DNA from: Qipengyuania intermedia
Lineage (GTDB): Bacteria > Pseudomonadota > Alphaproteobacteria > Sphingomonadales > Sphingomonadaceae
Assembly (NCBI RefSeq): GCF_019711615.1
Contig: NZ_JAIGNS010000002.1
Location: 1 to 64,000 of the forward strand
Direction of reading: 5' to 3'
Length of the DNA stretch: 64,000 nt
Shown: one piece after another, positions 34,810-46,278 of the stretch
Position numbering within the stretch: position 1 is the first letter of the stretch
Layout: every line of letters begins with the position of its first letter
The notes under the pieces: generated by a model
Database searches by the model: none
What the model saw: the letters and a program-made list of their open reading frames with translations, nothing else
What the model was told of the DNA's origin: nothing
Program-made: the position numbers and the translations under genes

Positions 34810-36341
34810 GCGGACTCTGGGAAGCGATCATGGGCCTTGGCGACCAGCTGGCCGCGCATGTCCTCCTGTCGGCATCTGCGATTGCGCTGGGCATCATCGT
34901 GGCGCTTCCGCTGGCGGTGTGGGCCAGTCGCTCCCCTGCCGTTTCGCGCGCGAGCCTTGCCTTTGCGAGTTTGGTACAGACCATCCCGGCGCTCGCCCTG
35001 CTGGCGCTGTTCTTCCCCATCCTCCTAAGCCTGCGCGCGGTATTCGGCGAAGGCCTGCCGACGCTCGGCTTCCTGCCAGCCCTGCTCGCACTGGCGCTTT
35101 ATGCGCTGCTGCCGATCCTGCGCAATGCGGTGACGGCTCAGGCCAACCTCGACCCCGGCGTGATCGAGGCGGCGCACGGGGTAGGCATGACATTCCGCCA
35201 GCGGCTGCTGCTGGTCGAAGCGCCGCTGTCCGCACCCTTCATCATGGCCGGTATCCGCACGGCGGCCGTCTGGACCATCGGCGCCGCAACGCTCGCCACG
35301 ACGATCGGGCAGAAGAGCCTTGGCGATCCGATCTTCGCCGGATTGCAGACCCAGAACTGGGTGCTGGTGCTGGCGGGCTGCATCGCCAGTGCGGGCCTTG
35401 CAATCCTTGCCGACAGCCTGCTCGGCACGATCGAGCGCGGCTTTCGCGAACGCAGGCGCGGCCTGTGGCTGGGCGGCCTTACAGCAGTGCTGCTTGGCGT
35501 GGGCGCAGCGTTCTTCGCGCAATTCGGCGGGGACGAGGATGACAGCGTCGTGATCGGCGCCAAGGGTTTCTCCGAGCAGTACATCCTCGCCCGCCTGATC
35601 GGGCAACGGCTGGAAGCGGAAGGTTTCGCCGTCGAATATCGCGACGGGCTGGGTTCGGCAGTCGCGCATAGCGCAGCGGCCAGCGGCGAGATCGACGTCT
35701 ATGTCGATTACACCGGCACCATCTGGACCAATCAGATGAAGCGCACAGAAAACCCTCCGCGCGAGCAGATGTATCGCGAGATCGCCCGATGGGAGGAGGC
35801 GAATACCGGCATGGAAGTCCTGGGGCGGCTCGGTTTCGAGAACGCCTATGGCCTCGCCATGAGCCGCGAGGCCGCAACCTTCGGCGAATTCAATTCCATC
35901 GCCGACGTGGCCCAGCGAGGACAGGCGATGGTGATCGGCGGCGATCCCGAGTTCTTCGAGCGGCCCGAATGGATCGCGGTGCGCGACGCCTATGGCCTTC
36001 GCTTTGCAGGCCAGCGCAATTTCTCGCCCACTTTCATGTACAATGCGCTGCAATCGGGCGAGGCGGACATCATCGGCGCCTATACGTCGGATGGCCGGAT
36101 CGTCGCCGACCGGCTCGTCATCCTCGACGATCCGCGCGGGGCTTTCCCCAATTACGATGCGGTCCTGCTGCTAAGCCCTCAGGCTGCCGAGGATGAAGCG
36201 CTCAGGGCCGCGCTCATGCCGCTGATCGATGCCATCGACGTGGAAGCTATGCGCGAGGCGAATTATTCCGTCGATCGCGAAGAGGACAAGCTGACCTTCG
36301 ACGAGGCTGCGCGCCTGCTGTCGGAGCGCGCCGGGCTGTAA
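34806..36341 (+). CDS. Fused permease and substrate-binding protein of a betaine/choline ABC importer
   Basis: A 511-aa fusion. The first ~230 residues are an ABC permease with five or six helices (ASAIALGIIVALPLAVW, ILRNAVTAQANLDPGVIEAA with the coupling EAA loop). From ~247 a glycine-betaine-type binding domain begins (VVIGAKGFSEQYILARLIG, IDVYVDYTGTIWTNQ, GEADIIGAYTSDGRI). It imports a small quaternary amine such as betaine or choline (family knowledge). GTG 34806 overlaps the ATPase stop. It ends two bases from the convergent DUF2147 gene. Confidence 0.9.
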   Translation: MSGLWEAIMGLGDQLAAHVLLSASAIALGIIVALPLAVWASRSPAVSRASLAFASLVQTIPALALLALFFPILLSLRAVFGEGLPTLGFLPALLALALYALLPILRNAVTAQANLDPGVIEAAHGVGMTFRQRLLLVEAPLSAPFIMAGIRTAAVWTIGAATLATTIGQKSLGDPIFAGLQTQNWVLVLAGCIASAGLAILADSLLGTIERGFRERRRGLWLGGLTAVLLGVGAAFFAQFGGDEDDSVVIGAKGFSEQYILARLIGQRLEAEGFAVEYRDGLGSAVAHSAAASGEIDVYVDYTGTIWTNQMKRTENPPREQMYREIARWEEANTGMEVLGRLGFENAYGLAMSREAATFGEFNSIADVAQRGQAMVIGGDPEFFERPEWIAVRDAYGLRFAGQRNFSPTFMYNALQSGEADIIGAYTSDGRIVADRLVILDDPRGAFPNYDAVLLLSPQAAEDEALRAALMPLIDAIDVEAMREANYSVDREEDKLTFDEAARLLSERAGL

Positions 36342-36342
36342 C

Positions 36343-36768
36343 TCAGCGAGCGCGGGTCCAGACCTGCGTCTGGCAGAAGGGCCCGATGCATCCCTTCACC
36401 TCAAGCCGGTTGGCGTCCTTGCGGCGCACGACCGAGCGATAGGTTTTGCCGCTTTTCGGATCGTAGATCTCGCCGCGCCACAAATCGCTTTCCTCACTGA
36501 ACCCGGTCAGCACCGGCATGCCCAGCAGCTTGCGATTGCGCAGGCGCGGCTCCTTGTTGTTCACGTCCCGCTGGTCGAGGCCCTGCGGCGGCGCGACGAG
36601 GAAGCGGGCGATCTTTCCGCACAGCGACTTGCCGCACTTGCCGATCTGGATGACGGCGTCCTTTTCCGCGGTGACCCAGCGCCCTTCGATCGGCTGGGCG
36701 GCGAGCAGCGGCGCAGCGGTTGCAAGCGCGGCGATGGCGGCAAGGCGTTTAAGGGGCAGGCGTTTCAT
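36343..36768 (-). CDS. DUF2147 exported protein
   Basis: A 141-aa protein with a signal peptide from ATG 36768 (KRLPLKRLAAIAALATAAPL) and the DUF2147 pattern IEGRWVTAEKDAVIQIGKCG, LCGKIARF, GEIYDPKSGKTYRSVV and VKGCIGPFCQTQVWTR. The family is a small periplasmic beta-barrel-like fold of unknown role. GGAAGGA precedes the start. It lies 55 bases downstream of the methyltransferase in the same direction. Confidence 0.85.
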   Translation of the reverse strand: MKRLPLKRLAAIAALATAAPLLAAQPIEGRWVTAEKDAVIQIGKCGKSLCGKIARFLVAPPQGLDQRDVNNKEPRLRNRKLLGMPVLTGFSEESDLWRGEIYDPKSGKTYRSVVRRKDANRLEVKGCIGPFCQTQVWTRAR

Positions 36769-36823
36769 GGGCAGTCCTTCCAGATTGCTCGACGCGGAAA
36801 CCCTGCACAGGTTCCGATGAACC

Positions 36824-37879
36824 TCAGCCGAAGCCTGCACCTTGGGGCCAATGGGGCGGGGTCATGGCAAAGACCTTGAACAGCTCGCCCATCTCTTCAA
36901 CGCCGGTCAGGCGCTCGAACGCCTGCGCGATCCGGGCTGCGCTTTCGGGCGTTTTATTGACGAGGGCCTGTGCGCGGGCACCCATGCCGAGCGCCATCAG
37001 CCACTGGCCCTGCGTAATCGCGGCATGTGTCATGCCCTGCGCCGAGGCGATCTCGGCCAGCATGGCGAAGTCGACATGGGCGGTGAGGTCCATATCGCCC
37101 GGCGCATCGAATACGCCCACCTTGCGATGCGCCTTGATCGCCTGCAGCGTTTCGCCGGTCCTCGAGACGAGATGCCCATAATCGATCAGCAGGGCAGCAC
37201 CGCCTTGCCGGGTCAAGCGCTCGGCCAGCGCTTCCGTCAGCGCGGCGGCAGCGGGGCAGGTTTCGATAACCGTGCCGACCGGCTGGTCCTTCATCGCATC
37301 TGGCACCGCGTCATCCATCGGGCTTGGCCCTGCGGCAAAGACGAATGCGTCTTCGTTCAGCGCGACCATGCGTTCGCGCCAGCCTTTTTCTGTCATGACC
37401 AGTTGCCGGATCGGCAGCGCATCGAGGAACTCGTTGCCGACGACCAGCAGCGGCAGGTCTTCGGGCAGGGTGTCGATCGTATCGTGAAATAACGCGTCAC
37501 GAAGAGCACCTGCCTGCACATCGCGCAGCGCCTTGGACCCTTCGACGAGGTGGACCGCCGGTTTCAATCCCTGGCTCGCCATCGCGCGCAACGCGTCTGC
37601 GGCCAGCGTGCCCCGGCCCGGACCAAGCTCGACGTAGGCGCATCGGGGCCTGCCCGCGCGCACCCACAGATCGGTCAGCCACAGCCCGATCATCTCGCCG
37701 AACATCTGGCTGATTTCGGGCGCGGTGGTGAAGTCGCCTCCCGCACCCAGCGGATCGCGGCTGGTGTAATAGCGTGCGTTGCTTTCGCCCATGTAGCGCG
37801 ACACGGGCATCGGCCCGTGCCGCTCTATCAGGCGCCTGAAACGCGCGGCGAGGTCGGTGTCCTCGCGCCCGTTCGTCAT
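36824..37879 (-). CDS. SAM-dependent methyltransferase, NDUFAF7/MidA family
   Basis: A 351-aa protein of the COG1565 family, with MPVSRYMGESNARYYTSRDP, GDFTTAPEISQMFGEMIGLW and the SAM site YVELGPGRGTLAADALR. The mitochondrial homologue NDUFAF7 methylates an arginine of a complex I subunit, so a role in respiratory complex I assembly is plausible. ATG 37879 overlaps the lgt stop (ATGA). In sphingomonads lgt is often followed by this gene and a laccase-domain gene, which is missing here. Confidence 0.85.
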   Translation of the reverse strand: MTNGREDTDLAARFRRLIERHGPMPVSRYMGESNARYYTSRDPLGAGGDFTTAPEISQMFGEMIGLWLTDLWVRAGRPRCAYVELGPGRGTLAADALRAMASQGLKPAVHLVEGSKALRDVQAGALRDALFHDTIDTLPEDLPLLVVGNEFLDALPIRQLVMTEKGWRERMVALNEDAFVFAAGPSPMDDAVPDAMKDQPVGTVIETCPAAAALTEALAERLTRQGGAALLIDYGHLVSRTGETLQAIKAHRKVGVFDAPGDMDLTAHVDFAMLAEIASAQGMTHAAITQGQWLMALGMGARAQALVNKTPESAARIAQAFERLTGVEEMGELFKVFAMTPPHWPQGAGFG

Positions 37880-38751
37880 GCCGTTTGCGCGGCGGGCGCC
37901 TTGGTCGTGCCGATGGGCTTACGGGTGTAGGCGTATATCATCACCGCAAGGCCCACTGCGATCATCGGCAGGCTCAGCCACTGGCCGCGCGACAGGCCGG
38001 TTTCGGCGACCACATAGGCAAGGTGCGCATCGGGTTCGCGGAAGAACTCGTTGACGAACCGGCCCACGCCCATGCCAACCGTGAACAGGCCGACCAGCAG
38101 GCCGGGACGATAGCGCGCGCGGGTCAGCCAGAAGAGCGCGATCAGCACGACACCGAGCAACAGGCCTTCGAGACCGGCCTGGTAGAGCTGGCTCGGGTGG
38201 CGGGCGACATCGCCTCCTCCCGGGAAGACCATCGCCCAGGCGACGTCGCTTTCGACCGGACGGCCGTAAAGCTCGCCGTTGATGAAGTTGGCAATCCGGC
38301 CGAGCATGTAGGCGAGTGGCACGTTGACCGCGATGTAGTCGCATACGCGCAGCCAGTTCAGATTGCCGCGCCGCGCGACCCAGGTGATCGCGACCAGCAC
38401 ACCGATCACGCCCCCATGGAAGCTCATCCCGCCGCCCCACAGCTTGAACAGCTCTATGCTGGTCAACAGGTCGGGCTTGTAGAACGCGGCGTAACCGAGC
38501 CTGCCGCCGAGGATTACGCCCAGCGTGCAGTAGAAGAAGAGGTCGTCGGCATGGCGCTGCGCCATCGGGCTGCCGTGCGACTTGATCATCTTGGACAGGT
38601 GCCAATAGCCCAGCAGGATGCCGAACAGGTAGGCGAGCGAATAATAGCGCAGCTGGAATCCGCCGATCTCGAACAGGTAGGGGCGAAGGCCCAATTCCGC
38701 CCACTGGATGGGTTCGGAAACTGCCGCAGTGGCGGCCAATAGTGACAGCAA
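37876..38751 (-). CDS. lgt: Prolipoprotein diacylglyceryl transferase
   Basis: This inner-membrane enzyme adds diacylglycerol to the lipobox cysteine of lipoprotein precursors; several lipoproteins are encoded in this window. The 291-aa protein has seven or so helices, the segment MSFHGGVIGVLVAI, and the signature GRIANFINGELYGRP. The start is TTG 38751 with AAGGGG eight bases upstream; no ATG is available. A large hairpin lies 27 bases upstream in the divergent region with the acyl-CoA synthetase gene. Confidence 0.94.
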   Translation of the reverse strand: MLSLLAATAAVSEPIQWAELGLRPYLFEIGGFQLRYYSLAYLFGILLGYWHLSKMIKSHGSPMAQRHADDLFFYCTLGVILGGRLGYAAFYKPDLLTSIELFKLWGGGMSFHGGVIGVLVAITWVARRGNLNWLRVCDYIAVNVPLAYMLGRIANFINGELYGRPVESDVAWAMVFPGGGDVARHPSQLYQAGLEGLLLGVVLIALFWLTRARYRPGLLVGLFTVGMGVGRFVNEFFREPDAHLAYVVAETGLSRGQWLSLPMIAVGLAVMIYAYTRKPIGTTKAPAAQTA

Positions 38752-38777
38752 GGTTTTATCCCCTTAGAGACGTGTCG

Positions 38778-38812
38778 AAAGCCGCATGCGCGACCCGTTG
38801 CGGGGCGGCTTT
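38778..38812. other. Large hairpin in the lgt/acyl-CoA synthetase divergent region
   Basis: AAAGCCGC (38778-38785) pairs with GCGGCTTT (38805-38812), and an inner CCCG/CGGG stem (38794-38797, 38801-38804) stacks on the second arm. TTTTGG follows on the plus strand. It looks like an intrinsic terminator but follows no plus-strand gene, so it may be a leader structure of lgt or end an antisense or small transcript. Confidence 0.45.
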
Positions 38813-38878
38813 TGGCATAGCAGGGGTTTTGGGGAAAGCCTGCGTCGCATCTCTATCCATCCCGAAGGGGGGATAGTG

Positions 38879-38892
38879 GCGATTCGCCATCG
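38879..38892 (+). promoter_or_regulatory. 14-base motif upstream of the acyl-CoA synthetase gene, shared with a TonB receptor gene
   Basis: GCGATTCGCCATCG lies 36 bases before ATG 38928, and the same 14 bases lie at 43414-43427, 37 bases before the receptor start. Here it is part of the palindrome TGGCGATTCGCCA. It is probably a shared operator or promoter part. Confidence 0.5.
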
Positions 38893-38927
38893 TGCGCGTG
38901 CATTTTGAGAGAGGACAAAAACACACC

Positions 38928-40618
<1,691 letters not shown>

Positions 40619-40622
<4 letters not shown>

Positions 40623-43378
40623 GCGAACCGCAGATCCCCGACCGGCGCGCGATCATCGATCGCAAGGCGCTCGCCTCTCGCATAGAGGCGCTGGCCGGGG
40701 AGCAGGGCGCCAAGGCGCGCCCGCAAGTCGTCGCCGCGCTGAAAGAGGCACTTGAGGCAGGCCGCACGGAAATGGAGCGGCGGCTGGAGGCGAGCCCGTC
40801 CGCCGGCCACGCTATTGCGGGCGGCTATTCCTTCCTCGTCGACCAGCTCGTGCGGATCATCCACGAGTACGTCACGCAATACGTCTATCCAGCTGCCAAC
40901 CGGTCTTCGGGCGAACGGCTCGCGGTCATGGCGGTGGGCGGATACGGCCGGGCGGAAATGGCCCCGCATTCCGATGTCGACATCGCCTTCCTGGTCGGCG
41001 AGAGACGCAACGCATGGTGCGAACAGGTGGTGGAGGCAATGCTCTACCTGCTGTGGGATCTCGGCCTCAAGGTCGGCCATTCCACCCGCACTCTGGACGA
41101 GGCGATCAGGCTGGCGAAGGACGACCTGACCATCCGCACCGCGCTGCTCGAAGGACGCTATGTCTGGGGCGACCGCGACCTTTATTCCGAAGGCGAGCGG
41201 CGCTTCACGCTCGAAGTCGTCAAGGGCAACGAACGCGCATTTCTCACGCAGAAGCTGCAGGAGCGCAACGCGCGTCACAAGCGCATGGGAGACAGCCGCT
41301 ATGTCGTCGAACCCAACGTCAAGGACGGCAAGGGCGGCTTGCGCGATCTCCAGACGCTCTACTGGATCGGCAAGTTCATACACCGTGTGCGCAGCGCGTC
41401 GGAACTGGTCGAAAGCGGGCTGCTGACCCGTAACGAATACCGCACCTTCCGCCGCGCCGAACGCTTCCTGCTTGCAGTGCGCTGCCACATGCACGCGATC
41501 ACGGGGAGGGCGGAAGACCGCCTGACCTTCGACCTGCAGCGGCGCGTGGCGGAGCGGATGAATTTCGCCGACCGTCCGGGCAAGTCCGCGGTCGAGCGGT
41601 TCATGCAGTTCTACTTCCTCCAGGCGAAACACGTCGGCAGCCTGACCGGCGTGTTCCTGGCCCATATCGAGGACGATCTGGCCACCCGCGCAGCGCGCAG
41701 CGGCTTCTTCGCAACCTTCCGGCAGAAGGCGCGCGAGATCAAAGGCTATCGCGTCTTCGGCGGGCGCATCGCAGCGCCATCTGACGACTATTTCCGCAAG
41801 GACCCGGTCCGCCTGATCGAGATTTTCCAGATCGCCGAGGCAGAGGGGCTGGAAATCCACCCGGAAACCATGCGCCAGGCCGCCCGCGACGCGAAGCTGA
41901 TCGACCATGGTGTCCGCGAGGACAAGCGCGCCAATGCCCTCTTCCTGGACCTGCTGTCCGGACGCAACGATCCCGAAACGGTCCTGCGCTGGATGAACGA
42001 GGCGGGCGTGTTCGGCCGCTTCGTGCCCGATTTCGGCAAGGTCAATGCGCAGATGCAGTTCGACATGTATCACCACTACACCGTCGACGAGCACACCATC
42101 CGGGCCATCGGGCTCCTCAGCCAGATCGAGAAGGGCGAACTGAAGCAGGACCACCCGCGCGCGACCCGCCTGATCCACAAGGTCGCCTCGCGCAGGGTCG
42201 CCTATGTCGCTGCGCTCCTGCACGATATCGCCAAGGGTCGCGGCGGCGACCATTCGGTCCTCGGTGCGGAGGTCGCCCGCGAATTGTGCCCCCGCTTCGG
42301 CTTCAGCGAAAACGAAACCGAGCTGGTGGCATGGCTGGTCCTTCACCACCTGCTGATGAGCCATACCGCGCAAAAGCGCGACCTGACCGATCCCAAGACG
42401 ATCGAGGATTACGTGGGCGAGGTGCAGAGCATCGAACGCCTCCGCCACCTTGCGATCCTGACTGCGGTCGATATCCGCGCGGTCGGCCCGGGGACCTGGA
42501 ACAGCTGGAAGGGCCAGCTGCTCGGCGAATTGTACGATGCCGCGTCCGAGCGTTTGCGGCTCGGCCACATGCGGCACGGGCGCAAGGAAAAGGTTGCTGC
42601 GAAGAAGGCGCAGGTGGCCGAAATGTTGGGCGGGAAGGGGCACCTCGTCGCGGAGCTTGGCGACACGTTCGACGATTCCTACTGGATCGCCGAACCGCTC
42701 GACATCGTCGCGCTCAACCTCGTCCATTATGCCGCGGCGCGCGAGCTCGACCATGCGCTATCGGTGCATTGCGAATTCTACGAAGCGCGCGGGGCCACGC
42801 TCGTCACGGTCATCGCCGCCGACCACCCCGGCCTGTTCTACCGGATCGCGGGCGGTATCCACCTGGCGGGCGGCAACATCATCGACGCGCGCATCCACAC
42901 GACGCGGACCGGCTGGGCGCTCGACAATTTCCTGGTGCAGGACCCGCACGGCGCCCCGTTCCGCGAGGAAGGACAGCTCGAACGGCTCAAGACCTCTATC
43001 GCCGATGCGCTGGCGAACCGCGTCGATCTTGCGCCAAAGCTCGCCCAGCGTCCGCTGCCGCACAGCCGGTCGAAGGCGTTTGACGTCAGCCCGCGCGTCC
43101 TGTTCGACAACAAGGCATCGAACCGCTTCACCGTGATCGAGGTCAATGCGCGCGATCGCCCCGCATTGCTCAACCGGCTGGCCCGCGTGCTGTTCGAAAG
43201 CCGCCTGGTGGTCCATTCCGCGCACATCACCCATTACGGGGAGCGGGCCGTCGACACCTTCTATGTGACCGACCTCACCGGCGGGAAACTGGTCGAGGGA
43301 GAGCGCCAGAACACTATAGAGGCGCGGCTGGTCGAAGCGGCAGGTGATGCAATGCAGGCACGGTTGGAAGACGCATGA
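40619..43378 (+). CDS. glnD: Bifunctional [protein-PII] uridylyltransferase/uridylyl-removing enzyme
   Basis: A 919-aa nitrogen sensor that adds or removes UMP on PII proteins in response to glutamine. Domains in order: a nucleotidyltransferase with GGYGRAEMAPHSDVDIAFL, an HD domain (YHHYTVDEHTIRAIGLL, LLHDIAKGRGGDHS), and two C-terminal ACT domains (ADHPGLFYRIAGGIHLAGGN and RDRPALLNRLARVLFESRLV). It starts at TTG 40619, overlapping the synthetase stop by 4 bases (TTGA), so translation is coupled. Confidence 0.95.
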
Positions 43379-43413
43379 CGGGTGTTCGACGTTTGATAGT
43401 TGCGTTTTGCATA

Positions 43414-43427
43414 GCGATTCGCCATCG
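43414..43427 (+). promoter_or_regulatory. 14-base motif upstream of the second TonB receptor gene
   Basis: GCGATTCGCCATCG here is identical to the copy at 38879-38892. Both are followed within about ten bases by a TTTNGAGAGA-like segment, so the resemblance extends past the core. The flanks here do not complete the palindrome. Confidence 0.5.
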
Positions 43428-43463
43428 AAAATTTCGAGAGAAACACAGAGGAGAGGTATTCCC

Positions 43464-46199
43464 ATGAGGAAAACATCAGTATCGTTGCGTACGCTTGCCG
43501 TTCTGGGCGCAGGTCTTGCACTTGCCCCGCAGGCGGCACTTGCCCAGTCGACCGCCGATGAAGGCGACATGGTCGAAAATGCCGATGTCGAGCAGGATAT
43601 GCCCGTCATCATCGTGACTGCGCAGGGGCGTGCCCAGGTGCTGGCCGATGTCCCGGTGGCAATTTCGGCAGTTTCGGCCGAAACGCTTGAGAATTCCGGC
43701 ACCAGCGACATTCGCGAACTGAACCAGGTCGCCCCTTCGCTGCTCGTTTCCTCGACCGGCAACGAAGCCAACGGCTCGGCCCGTATCCGCGGTATCGGCA
43801 CGGTGGGCGATAACCCGGGCCTGGAAAGCTCGGTCGCGGTCTTCGTTGATGGCGTCTATCGCTCGCGCTCGGGTAATGCCCTCTCCGAACTCGGCCCGCT
43901 CGACCGGATCGAAATCCTGCGCGGTCCGCAGGGCACACTTGGCGGACGCAACTCCTCGGCCGGCATGCTCAACATCTTCACTGCGGCGCCCAGCTTCGCA
44001 TTCGAAGGTCACGCAAGCGCCAGCTACGGCAATTTCGACGCGCTTCGTTTCGAAGCCGGTGTCAACGCGCCGCTTTCTGACACTGTCGCCGCGCGCGTCG
44101 ACGGGGTCTATTTCCAGCGTGACGGCTTCTACACCGACGTCACCAACGGCGTCGATGTGAACAACCGCGACCGCTACCTCGTGCGTGCACAGGCGCTGTT
44201 CGAACCGAACGACGATATCAGCTTCCGCCTGATCGGCGACTATTCGAAGAAGGACGAGGCCTGCTGCGCCGCCACCTTCGTGCAGCCCGATTTCGCCCAG
44301 TACGCGCGTGTTTCGCCGGGCCTCGATCCGTTTGCGCAACCCGTCGGAGCAGCGCCGGCGCTGACCAGCACCGACAATCCGATCGTCAACGTCCTGCTCG
44401 GCCTCGGACAGGATCCGCGTGCGCTTACCCAGTCGACCTTCAACCGCAACATCTACCCTACGGCCGGTCGCAGCTATGCTGGCGAGACCGAGGATTACGG
44501 TATTTCGGGCGAACTCAACTGGTCGTTCGGCAATGTGAACCTGACGTCGATCACGGCCTATCGCGAATATGCGAACACGCAGGGTTCGGATACCGACTAC
44601 ACGACGGTCGACATTCTCTACCGCGCCCCCGGCGACGATGCCGGCGCGCGTGAATTCGCGACCTTCACACAGGAACTGCGCCTCAACGGCACGGCCTTCA
44701 ACGACAAGCTCGACTGGCTGGTCGGCGCTTATTACGCGAACGAAGACCTGCAGACGCGCGACAACCTGCGCTTCGGCAACGATTACGGCACGTTCGTGAG
44801 TTGCCGTATCGCGCTGGCCGTCAACCCGGCGCTGGTCAATCCGGCGGCGCAGGACTGCCTCGGCCCGGTCGGTCGCGGGGCCCTTCAGGCTGCCAATGGC
44901 GGTGCCGGTGCCTTCGGCGCAGCGACCCCGGCGATCCTTGCCGGTATTACGAACCTGTCGAACGTCAACGACCTCGGCGGTACGGGCGATGTGTACAACC
45001 AGACCAGCGAAAACTTCGCGATCTTCACGCACAACATCTTCCACATCACCGACACGCTCGATCTGACCCTCGGCCTTCGTTACACCAACGAAACCAAGGA
45101 CTTCGACGCGACCTTCAGCAACGACAACGTGATCTGCCCGCAGAACCGTGCGCTGCTGTCGAACTTCCTCGCCGTTCCGGCATTGGCAGGTCTTGCAGGC
45201 GGCCTGATCGCACTGTCGTGCCAGGGCAACTCGACTGCCGAACTCGACGGTGTCTCGATCGCGAATTCGCGTGACGAAGACAAGCTGACGGGTACGGCGA
45301 TCCTGAGCTGGAAGCCGATCGACGACTTGCTGGTCTACGGCTCGTATTCGCGCGGTTACAAGGCCGGCGGTTTCAACCTCGACCGTTCGGCTCTGGGCAA
45401 CCCGGTGACCTTCAACGTGGCGAACATCGATCCGGCCTCGCTCCAGTTCGACGAGGAAACGGTCGATGCCTATGAAATCGGCATGAAGTATTCGGGCCGT
45501 GGCTGGGGGGTCAGCGTCGCTGCCTTCCGCCAGGAATTCAGCAACTTCCAGCTGAACACCTTCAACGGCTCGGTATACCTGGTGCAGAACATCAACGGCT
45601 GCTCGACCAGCCTGAACGGCGGTGACAGCGATGCCAGCGCCGCGACCGGTGTCTGCGATGCCGACGATGTGAGCCCGGGCGTGGTTTCGCAGGGCTTCGA
45701 ATTCGAAGCTTCGCTGAGCCCGATCCGCGATATCACGATGACCATGGGCATCACCCACGCCGACACGCGTTATGCGGACGATGTGGTGGGCAGCGACCAG
45801 GGCGATCCGCTCGATCCGGCGCTGCGCCTGCTGCCGGGTGACAATATGTCGAACGCACCCGCCTGGGTCGGTACCAGCTCGTTCACCTGGACCCCGCCGA
45901 TCGGCGACAGCGGCATGGAGGGCCTGTTCTTCATCAACGCCCGCATGACCAGCGATTACAACACCGGTTCGGACCTGCTCTACGGCAAGGAACAGGACGG
46001 CTATATCCTGGTCAACGGCCGCGTCGGCCTGACCAATATCGCCGACCGTTTCGCGATCGAAGGCTGGGTCCAGAACATGTTCGACGTCGACTATTCGCAG
46101 GTCGCGTTCAACACGCCGTTCGTGGCTCCGCAGCAGACCTACTCGGCCTTCCTCGCCGAGCCGCGCACCTACGGTGTCACGGTCAAGGCCAAGTTCTAA
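43464..46199 (+). CDS. TonB-dependent outer-membrane receptor
   Basis: A 911-aa receptor. The signal peptide is RTLAVLGAGLALAPQAALAQ. A TonB-box-like VIIVTAQG, a plug (VPVAISAVSAETLENSGTSD, EILRGPQGTLGGRNSSAGML) and a long barrel follow, ending RTYGVTVKAKF with a terminal Phe. The class is that of the many sphingomonad receptors for complex organic ligands; the ligand is unknown. Paired cysteines occur in loops (CRIALAVNPAL...DC; GCSTSLNGG...C). GAGAGG lies before ATG 43464. It shares an upstream motif with the acyl-CoA synthetase gene, hinting at a lipid-like or aromatic substrate. A strong terminator follows. Confidence 0.9.
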   Translation: MRKTSVSLRTLAVLGAGLALAPQAALAQSTADEGDMVENADVEQDMPVIIVTAQGRAQVLADVPVAISAVSAETLENSGTSDIRELNQVAPSLLVSSTGNEANGSARIRGIGTVGDNPGLESSVAVFVDGVYRSRSGNALSELGPLDRIEILRGPQGTLGGRNSSAGMLNIFTAAPSFAFEGHASASYGNFDALRFEAGVNAPLSDTVAARVDGVYFQRDGFYTDVTNGVDVNNRDRYLVRAQALFEPNDDISFRLIGDYSKKDEACCAATFVQPDFAQYARVSPGLDPFAQPVGAAPALTSTDNPIVNVLLGLGQDPRALTQSTFNRNIYPTAGRSYAGETEDYGISGELNWSFGNVNLTSITAYREYANTQGSDTDYTTVDILYRAPGDDAGAREFATFTQELRLNGTAFNDKLDWLVGAYYANEDLQTRDNLRFGNDYGTFVSCRIALAVNPALVNPAAQDCLGPVGRGALQAANGGAGAFGAATPAILAGITNLSNVNDLGGTGDVYNQTSENFAIFTHNIFHITDTLDLTLGLRYTNETKDFDATFSNDNVICPQNRALLSNFLAVPALAGLAGGLIALSCQGNSTAELDGVSIANSRDEDKLTGTAILSWKPIDDLLVYGSYSRGYKAGGFNLDRSALGNPVTFNVANIDPASLQFDEETVDAYEIGMKYSGRGWGVSVAAFRQEFSNFQLNTFNGSVYLVQNINGCSTSLNGGDSDASAATGVCDADDVSPGVVSQGFEFEASLSPIRDITMTMGITHADTRYADDVVGSDQGDPLDPALRLLPGDNMSNAPAWVGTSSFTWTPPIGDSGMEGLFFINARMTSDYNTGSDLLYGKEQDGYILVNGRVGLTNIADRFAIEGWVQNMFDVDYSQVAFNTPFVAPQQTYSAFLAEPRTYGVTVKAKF

Positions 46200-46224
46200 A
46201 CTCGGCGCCGGTCACGGCAAACAA

Positions 46225-46262
46225 GGAGGGGCGCTGCCGGAAGGCGGCGCCCTTTCCTTTTG
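46225..46262 (+). terminator. Intrinsic terminator after the TonB receptor gene
   Basis: GGGCGC (46229-46234) pairs with GCGCCC (46247-46252), with an inner GCC/GGC stem around ggaa and wobble pairs outside; TTTCCTTTT follows. It could also serve the convergent yggS transcript, as the opposite strand has a modest T-rich run. Confidence 0.82.
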
Positions 46263-46278
46263 CAGCCGGTAAAGGTGA

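Noticed and set aside
43476-45758. Long antisense frame inside the second TonB receptor gene
   Set aside because: The receptor on the plus strand has a signal peptide, plug and barrel. The antisense frame has no recognisable domain; it is a GC-codon artefact.
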